Of a stretch of 45,710 nucleotides of DNA, positions 1 to 45,710 are shown one piece after another; position 1 is the first letter of the stretch; every line of letters starts with the position of its first letter. Source of the stretch: Lingula anatina (lineage: Eukaryota; Brachiopoda; Lingulata; Lingulida; Lingulidae); the NCBI RefSeq assembly GCF_001039355.2, contig NW_019775464.1, positions 39,437-85,146 on the forward strand. Direction: 5' to 3'. The position numbers and the translations under genes were made by a program. The notes under the pieces are model-generated. The model saw only the letters and a program-made list of their open reading frames with translations, did not search any database and was not told the DNA's origin.

Positions 1-260
1 CTTTTTTTTTTTTTTTTTTGGAGAACGGGCGAAAATCCGTGCGCGCGCAGGATGTCATCCATAAAATTAAAAAAGTGTGGCCTTATATCAACCATATCAT
101 ATGTAGTGCATGCTATCAATACTGATATGGCACAGTTTCGATAAAAAAGTTTCAAAGGCCATATTATCATCTGCTACCACAGTAAAAAGAGTGCACAAGA
201 TTTTACATTTTACTGTTACACTATTCACTAACTGCTCGCCTCGTGCTCTGATGTGACAAT

Positions 261-1634
261 ATGGCCGAGGCATTGGCAGCAGCTTTCAAAGATAACCTCT
301 TGACATGTAGCATCTGTCTGGGAGAGTACGAGGACCCCCGTGTGCTGCCTTGCTACCATACATTTTGCTATGGATGTATATTTTACCATAGCAAGAGAAC
401 TCTTACTCAAAAAAGAACATTTCTCTGCCCTGTTTGCCGGGAAGAAATCCAGTTTCCAGTTGGTGGACTTACTCAGCTAAAAAAGAACTTTGTCTTAAGC
501 AAAGCCAAGGACATCATAAACCAGCAACAAGCATGTACAGGAGCATTAGAGATTGGGCAACCCAATATAGCCGCAGTGACACAAGCCATTGCACAAATGA
601 CCACCAGTTCCGACTCTGACATCACGATTCACACCAAAGCTCTAACAGAGATATTGGCAGGGATGGAGAAAATGTCAGTGCCAACTCCAGACACAACAAC
701 ACAGATATCCTACAGCCCTGGTGAAATATCTATTGCCAGACAGGAAGCCATGTTAGGAGAGATGACCGTTCAGTCAGAACCTTTTAGACTGGGGACAGAC
801 CTATGCTCAGCAACATATCCTCCTGTTTTCTTAGAGAAGGCAAAATGTGTGCATTCATTTTCCACAAGGCTGAAATGTGATAAAATCATGTTCCTAAATG
901 GGCTGGCCATAGATAAAGAGCATGTGTTTATTGTGAACAGTGATAGTGACATCAAATATTACAGAACAAATGTATTTACACATGAAGGACAATTCAAATT
1001 TGACATAAAACTAAATGATCCATTTGATGTGGCTGTGTCACAGACTGGTCACCTGTATATAACATCACAGGGTGAAAAATGTGTCAAAGTATACTCCACC
1101 AGAGGTAAGAAGGTAAAAGACATTGGTCTCGGCAAACTTGAGGAACCATATGGTATAACATTGAACAGGCAAGGTCATGTGATGGTTTGTGACCTGAAAA
1201 AGAAATCCATCTTCACATTCCACGCAGACAGTGGACAGCTTCTGAAAATTATCCCACTCATTATGAGTAGATACCCAGCATACATCACAGTGAACAGTGT
1301 GAATGATAACGTTGTGGTATCAGACTGGGGCAGTGACTGTGTACATGTGCTGTCACCTACTGGCAACTGCCTGTACCAGTATGGCACACAAGGCAGTGGT
1401 GATGGTCAGCTGTGGGGGTCTTATGGAGTGTGCACAGACGGCTATGGTCACATCTTCGTTGCTGACTGTCAAAACCACAGGATAGTAGCACTGAGTCCAA
1501 AAGGACAGTTTATCAGATACATTGCCACTGAGGATGATGGGTTGTCGTATCCCAGAGCATTAGACATCAACCCTGCTGGCCAGCTGGTGGTGGCAGAGGA
1601 TAACCAAGTTAAGACATTCCAGTACTTAGAATAA
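261..1634 (+). CDS. RING finger-NHL repeat protein (TRIM2/3/32/71-like), intronless
   Basis: This is a 457-codon uninterrupted ORF from ATG to TAA. Residues 16-60 form a classical C3HC4 RING finger with ligands C16, C19, C31, H33, C36, C39, C56 and C59, which by family knowledge is an E2-binding ubiquitin-ligase module. Residues about 190-457 look like a run of NHL beta-propeller blades; the clearest is GQLWGSYGVCTDGYGHIFVA near residues 380-400, followed by DCQNHRIVALSPKG. I see no B-box Cys/His pattern and no clear long coiled coil between the two, so it is shorter than canonical TRIM-NHL proteins, which have RING, B-boxes and coiled coil. The middle (70-190) is Ser/Thr/Gln-rich and looks disordered. 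The lack of introns fits the retrogene-like RING/NHL expansions known in marine invertebrates. A likely role is a ubiquitin ligase whose NHL propeller binds protein or RNA; the substrate cannot be read from sequence. The start chosen is the first ATG just before the RING. Confidence 0.9.
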   Translation: MAEALAAAFKDNLLTCSICLGEYEDPRVLPCYHTFCYGCIFYHSKRTLTQKRTFLCPVCREEIQFPVGGLTQLKKNFVLSKAKDIINQQQACTGALEIGQPNIAAVTQAIAQMTTSSDSDITIHTKALTEILAGMEKMSVPTPDTTTQISYSPGEISIARQEAMLGEMTVQSEPFRLGTDLCSATYPPVFLEKAKCVHSFSTRLKCDKIMFLNGLAIDKEHVFIVNSDSDIKYYRTNVFTHEGQFKFDIKLNDPFDVAVSQTGHLYITSQGEKCVKVYSTRGKKVKDIGLGKLEEPYGITLNRQGHVMVCDLKKKSIFTFHADSGQLLKIIPLIMSRYPAYITVNSVNDNVVVSDWGSDCVHVLSPTGNCLYQYGTQGSGDGQLWGSYGVCTDGYGHIFVADCQNHRIVALSPKGQFIRYIATEDDGLSYPRALDINPAGQLVVAEDNQVKTFQYLE

Positions 1635-1740
1635 ATGGTGTTCACATTTTACATATTGCAACACTGAACTTTAATGTGATGTTGCTATTGACTATGACAT
1701 GTAGGAGAAGCCTGTTGAGAAACTACTATAATGCATTCCC

Positions 1741-1746
1741 AATAAA
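1741..1746 (+). terminator. Polyadenylation signal AATAAA of the RING-NHL gene
   Basis: A canonical AATAAA lies about 107 bases after the stop codon of the RING-NHL gene on the same strand. It is a plausible poly(A) signal with a short 3' UTR. The exact cleavage site is not visible. Confidence 0.55.
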
Positions 1747-3356
1747 CTGAAAGTATATTTAACAATGCTGAGCTCTTCTTTATCATTACCAAGACCTGTA
1801 GGGTCAGAGCCAACCTGCTGTGGCCCCCCTAACACAAGCTCTCCACTAGTCACAGTTTTGTGCCATTCGATCTGCTTGAACCATGGACCCAAAAATGTCC
1901 ATGAAATTTGCGCTGTAACGGGTTTTAGGTCTACAGTGTCCTTAAGGTCCATATTCTGTTCCCATAAATAATAACTTTGATATACAAGTCAGTTACTAGT
2001 CATTTACTGTTACAAATAAATTGTTAGTACAACTGGTCAGCAAGGAGGGGGGGGGGGGGGGCACCAGCTGCTCCTGCTGACATCATCATTTGTACTGTTA
2101 CAAAGAGGTTTTCTCATATTAGCTGGAATATTTTTTCACAACAGCGACTAATGATCAAAATATATCATGCAATAAAATATGTAATTCATCCTTTAATCAA
2201 AGCTTTGTTATTTTTTTAATTGAAGCCTTACAAATATGTCAACAAAACATTGCATTTAGTGAAGAATGTTTGGTGACATTTGGACTCAACGTAACGTACC
2301 CACTTACGACTTGTTTACAAACTTTGAGATGTTTTTCAGGATGCTTCCTATAGCAAACGAACTGGATTAGCCCCAATTTTTTTTTTCATATACTTTACTC
2401 ATATGGTGAGAGTAGATCATGTCGTACAACTTTTGTCAAAATTTCAAGGGCAGAAATGGTGTTTCTAAAATATGAGAGTATCCTAAGTTTTGATTACTCT
2501 TAAGTTCCTAATAATCATACCTATACAATTTTTTTCGAGATTTTTCTACGCGATACTCATCATTCCTGCTGGTACAAATATTAATTTTTCCAAAAATTCC
2601 ACACAATACAATAATTTGGCACCTTATACCAATGGGAATTTTGTGACAAGCATGTCAAGCATGTGATTTTTCGTGTTTTAATTATAAAGACATGTTGATG
2701 AAAGTGTATGTTAAGTCTAGGCCTATTTAAGCTTGTCAGTGTCTCTGAACAGTTTCAAAAGTTCGGAAATACCAGAAAGAGAAAAATGTAAACTTANAAA
2801 TGTTATGGCCAAGTATTTAATTACCACTTGAGAGTTAATGTGGCAAGTGGTTTTTAAGCCCACAAAGGACGACTCAAAACTGACCAGACAAAACAATATA
2901 GCATTTCTTTTTAACTCGACCTGTATTTTAGACCCAAGGGGTTTCCTTCAAATGTGTAATCTGTATTTCATATAGTATAATATAAGCAGAGTAAAACAAA
3001 CAAACAAACAAAACACATCCTTTGGAAAATGATCCAGTCACGCCGACTTTCGAACTCCACATGTATTTCATGTATATTCATCATATCTATAAGTTTGAAG
3101 ACAAGGGGTCAAACGTTTTTCCACTTATCTTGTTATCACTGAAAGTACACAGCAACAACAGCAACATCAGACGCAGGTGATGACTATAAGTACAGACACA
3201 ATGTGTCTGTACATAATAACTAATGAAAAATACTATTAGATGTACAATGTGGGTCAGTAGACAATTCCAAAACTCTGATAATGTTGGAAACCACTGACAG
3301 ACATCCCAAGTTTAAGAATTACAGATCAAAGTTGTGTATGCTATCTCTCCTCTCAC
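1747..3356. other. Non-coding; probable dlg intron holding the antisense RING-NHL gene
   Basis: I find no supported exon on either strand. The stretch is AT-rich with a poly-G run near 2047-2061 and one undetermined base at 2797. The dlg PDZ1 exon at 3357-3459 ends in a donor, and nothing here resembles the rest of PDZ1 or PDZ2, so it is most simply dlg intron. Confidence 0.5.
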
Positions 3357-42239
<38,883 letters not shown>

Positions 42240-42469
42240 CGCGATCACAATTTCTACTTCTCTCTATCCACCGGCTGTGCTCACACCCACTTTGGAATCA
42301 CCCCTCTCAATTAAAATCTGGGCGTCGGAAATTTGTGAAAAAATCCTCAGATATTCTCCTTGCGTAAGCCGACAAGGGACGGCTAGAGATCGTTGTTCCT
42401 GATTCTCAGATTCTGAGAAATCTATGCCGACATTCAACTGCCTCTGTATCCACTAAAAGGTGTTTTGTT

Positions 42470-42520
42470 CTGTCCAATATGGCGGCTGTTTGAAAACGAT
42501 GAGTGTCACGTGACCGAGGG
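42470..42520. promoter_or_regulatory. Putative dlg promoter elements: CCAAT/YY1-type ATGGCGGC and palindromic GTCACGTGAC
   Basis: About 235-275 bases upstream of the dlg start codon lie CCAAT (42474-42478), fused to ATGGCGGC (42479-42486, the core of the YY1-type AAGATGGCGGC motif), and the palindrome GTCACGTGAC (42505-42514), a USF/bHLH-zip type E-box. Clustering of these two motifs is typical of TATA-less metazoan promoters. No strong TATA box is seen between them and the ATG. The transcription start is inferred to be near 42240-42470. Confidence 0.45.
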
Positions 42521-44479
42521 ATCATCAATTATATCCAAGTCCCCAGCGACCTGCTGCTGTCGTTTCCGATCTGTTATCAATTTATTAAGAAATATAAAGC
42601 GCATGCTGCAAAACAAAGTACAAAGCTGTATTTTTATAGATGCAAACTGGGTGAAAAAATTTGCAATCGTCACCAGTATAAACTTTACACACATACATAG
42701 CCTAGGCCTATACTATTAGGCCTATATATATAGGCCTAGTTCATTTGTAGGCCCTACTTAATTTTTTTCATTCGCAAATTGATTATCTAAATAAATGACT
42801 GAATTTATAATAGGTGGATAACTAAATGAGTGATGAAAAAAGAATTTATTAATTTAAAAAACGTAGACCTGTGCATGAATTGCATGTACCCGCGAGTCGA
42901 GAGAGAGAGAGAGAGAGAGAAAGTGTGTAAAATGTATATGTAGCATTTTTTAAAGCACTCAATAATGTATAAAGTGAGATATAATATGGCCCAAATCCGC
43001 CACTGAAAGGGTCTTTGGTGCAAAAGATCACTGAGTTATTTAAACCTAAACCTAGCTAGAGAAGCACAAAGAGATCGAGTGCTGACAACCGCCTAGCTAG
43101 GTTACTCATCTCACTTTTAAAATTTCCGGTATTATTACTTCGATCGTAGTTAAGAATCATCAACTCAGTTATCCTTATCAATAATACATTATTATTGATC
43201 AACTGATTATTTAATAATTCACATCACCTTTAATTTTTTAATTAATTTTATGACTGGTTAAATGGATGACATCATATTAATGAACATTAGTAGGCCTAGT
43301 TATAATGGCACATATAAATGGTTATATCCCATTTTGGACCTATCCCGAAAATTTCATCACAAAAAAATCATCCAAAACTTTTCTGAGTTATTACTGAGTA
43401 AGTAGTAGTAGTAGTAGTAGTAGTAATAGCTACCATCGGTAGTGGCATTAAAATAATAGATTTTACATGCATCTCAACACTGTAGGCCCCTACAATGTAT
43501 AATTAATAAATGAGTATAATATAATACAAAGTCAAAATCTTTCTATCAAAACCATGTAAACATATATTACAAACTATTCTAAATGAGCAAAATAATCTTT
43601 ATTAGCTTATATTTGAATCTCAATCATGAAATTATTTGACACAACCTGGAAAATTTATCCGACCAGGTTGGCCGCAAGCTGACGAACGTGAGTGAAAGAA
43701 AGTTCCATGGTTGTGTCAAATATTGAATTATAAGATTAAAGTTAAAATGAAGGCTTGTTACAAATATATTTTACTTTTTTATCTTTTCTTTAGGATAGAA
43801 GATATGGACTTAGTTGTGACTACTTGTAAATGTGTAGTAACTGGTTCTGATAATGGTATGACAGTACTTAGAAATAGTTAAAGGGTAACGTACGTAAGAG
43901 CTTGGAAGTATACAGGGGTATCGCCTATAGATACGTAAGAGCCTGAAATTATAATGGGGTTGTGTGGGCTATTCGTGAGAGAATTAGGCCTACCGTGCAT
44001 ACTGGGCAGGCTCGACATCAACTTATTGAGGCACTTGTGCGATGGGCAAGTATAGGTCTGAAAACCTACATGCCCGACTCCACAATCAACTTGCCAGACT
44101 CTAAAATGCTGTGAAGCTGGGGGGGGGGGGGGGTACATGTATATTAAATATTTTCAAATAGTGTGTGTGCTACAGAAACTTAATTTTCCTATTCAAAAAT
44201 TACATTTTAAACTTATCAGTGCTTAAAAGCTTATTACTACAAGTTAAGGCCTCCAAATACTTATAACGTAAAATGTACAGGTTTCTAGGAAGGGGGGGAG
44301 GGGGATTTCTAAGAAAACTTAATGTGGTTAAAAATAATGTGGTTGGGAGCTTTCCATTTATAAATCATTTGAAATAGTGTGTTGCTGTGTGTACGTGTTT
44401 GGGGGGTGGAGGGGGTGATGTAACAGCAGTTAAATTGTTCCACTCAAAAAAGACATTTTTCAAACAGTGAGTGCTTGTT

Positions 44480-44527
<48 letters not shown>

Positions 44528-45204
44528 GCTAGATGTAGGGGCCTATAGGGCCTATACCCGGTCCGCGTGAGAGACTGGAAGTTGGGTTTATATATATGAC
44601 AGTTTGGAAACAGGGCCTTTGTTCAACACTGCTACATTGTACAATAAAAATAAGCGATATCGACACTTGGAATTTTATAAGTTCCCAACGGACCTGCCAG
44701 AATGACAAATACGGGTAGACAACATCGGAAGACCCCGAAAGAAAGTGAAGTTTAGCAGGTTTGGGCCAAGAACAGGGCACGTAACATTTTGAAGGCGGGA
44801 AGAAATCTATATTATTAAAAGACCAACGATGTTTCAATAAAAAAGTATAGTTAATTTGGAGAGGGGGGACTTTGACAAGATAACCGTTGCGTGTCAGTGA
44901 TCATGAATATCAGATGTCTAAAAATGCAAAAAGAGACGTCGGACGTCACGATGACCTTTCCTTCTGTACGTAATATTCAGATACTAACAAAATGCTAAAA
45001 TCTTTGATTAAAAAATACTGGGATTATTAATAAAATGGAGGGAAAAGTGCACGATCTTCAAAAAGAATTTTCAGAGAAATTCAAGAATCTTAAGTAATAG
45101 CGGACAACAGACAAAAAAGAATCTAGGAGAAAACGATATGTGGAAAGAACATTATGAAGATCCGAAAAAAATTAAGATAATAAAAGACAGAAAACACTTT
45201 TAGC
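42521..45204. other. Intergenic upstream of dlg, no gene seen
   Basis: The stretch contains several TAGGCCTA-type palindromes (42702-42755, 43292, 43988, 44540), GA and (GTA)n tracts (42900-42920, 43402-43427), a short inverted repeat ATTTGACACAACC/GGTTGTGTCAAAT (43633-43721), poly-G runs and an (AT)n tract (44482-44524). No coding region is supported. Confidence 0.5.
44482..44524. repeat. (AT)n microsatellite
   Basis: A 43-base TA/AT tract. Confidence 0.95.
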
Positions 45205-45429
45205 ATGAAATTATGGAAAAAGAAATCAGAAGCTGTTAATTTTTACACAGGGTTTGTTACTCAGGAAGAATTCAAGAACTTTCATGACTTCTTGTATCCA
45301 GGCGTTACTTATGTGTACTACCTGGGTTCAAATTACCAAGACAGCGACACAGCGACACACGAAGAGGAAAATACACCAGGTGTAACGAAACTGAGGAAAA
45401 CTGTAACAGAAAGTCCGCCCTCCATTTAG
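45205..45429 (+). pseudogene. Transposase-like fragment (FYTGF... motif), probable transposon relic
   Basis: A 74-codon ORF contains SEAVNFYTGFVTQEEFKNFH followed by DFLYPGV. The pattern FYTGF-x(5)-F-x(3)-FL-P recalls the segment before the catalytic domain in Harbinger/ISL2EU-type and THAP-associated transposases. The catalytic DDE part is absent; the ORF ends soon after in a Thr/Glu-rich stretch. Upstream, short broken coding pieces (EGKVHDLQKEFSEKFKNLK and then a stop at about 45096) may be the preceding coiled-coil region. I read it as a decayed fragment; the family assignment is from memory of the motif only. Confidence 0.35.
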
Positions 45430-45656
45430 TTATAATGGTTAGGGTTAGCCTGACCTAAATCGGTCATAATCTAGGGCGAGGTTTACCTGTACAAATGAAT
45501 GGGAAGCGGACTCTCTATCACGGGGGACTCTCTGCCACGATACAGCCACTCAGCATTCATGGTGAACGCGTTGTCGAAAAAAAAAACAATTATTTATTGA
45601 ATTATGTATTTCTAAACTCAATGGCAAGTGAATTGTACAAGATACGGGTCATAGTT

Positions 45657-45671
45657 TGTTTTTTTTTGTTT

Positions 45672-45710
<39 letters not shown>
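45657..45710. repeat. Poly-T run at the window edge
   Basis: Almost pure T to the last base. The window also begins with a shorter poly-T run (positions 2-19). Confidence 0.9.

Noticed and set aside
3312-3356. Read-through of the last PDZ1 donor as a short Dlg isoform
   Set aside because: The frame stays open for only 14 codons past a good donor; such extensions are expected by chance and would leave PDZ1 incomplete.

Overview
The window is AT-rich eukaryotic nuclear DNA. It has GT-AG introns, dense dinucleotide microsatellites, many short inverted-repeat (MITE-like) elements and minisatellites. This fits a marine invertebrate genome. A lophotrochozoan such as a mollusc is my best guess, but an ambulacrarian or cephalochordate is not excluded; the assignment rests on genome style and gene families, not on a diagnostic marker. 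There is a 115-base N gap at 35559-35673 and a single n at 2797.

Most of the window (3357-42239) is the 5' part of one minus-strand gene, an orthologue of discs large (Dlg1/SAP97), a MAGUK scaffold of cell junctions and synapses. Read right to left it has: a 19-nt first coding exon (MPVRRQ) at 42221-42239; two exons for the L27 domain (34696-34827 and 32678-32808); a Pro/Thr-rich linker exon (15862-16068); a 13-codon exon (6272-6310); a 17-codon exon leading into PDZ1 (4436-4486); and two PDZ1 exons (4034-4158 and 3357-3459). The rest of PDZ1, PDZ2, PDZ3, SH3 and GK must lie left of the window.

The most interesting feature is a set of exon candidates inside the dlg introns that all keep splice phase 0. 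Four look like alternative first exons: MSLWC... at 28214-28258, MSKGC... at 12061-12129 (with a second in-frame donor at 11983), MSAMQ... at 11000-11113 and MEFFP... at 8216-8341. Each begins with ATG and ends at a good GT donor, so each could replace the L27 leader. A 35-codon cassette with a Cys-rich CxxC-x3-CxxCxC motif and a GC donor lies at 20543-20647, and an 11-codon microexon candidate at 9222-9254. Together they suggest that one locus makes L27-containing (beta-like) and L27-less (alpha-like) Dlg scaffolds from several promoters.

At the left end, on the plus strand, is an intronless RING-NHL gene (261-1634). No further dlg exon is visible between it and the last PDZ1 exon, so it probably sits nested and antisense in a dlg intron. 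The right 3 kb (42.5-45.7 kb) is the dlg promoter side. It carries a CCAAT/ATGGCGGC site and a GTCACGTGAC site, then non-coding DNA with repeats and a small transposase-like relic.

The introns hold at least six MITE-like families: a TTAA-flanked piggyBac-type element in three copies, one copy inserted into a minisatellite; a TTA-flanked Harbinger-type element; two related families with GATCGATC-containing ends; and three single-copy inverted-repeat elements. There are also four or five minisatellites and many microsatellites.
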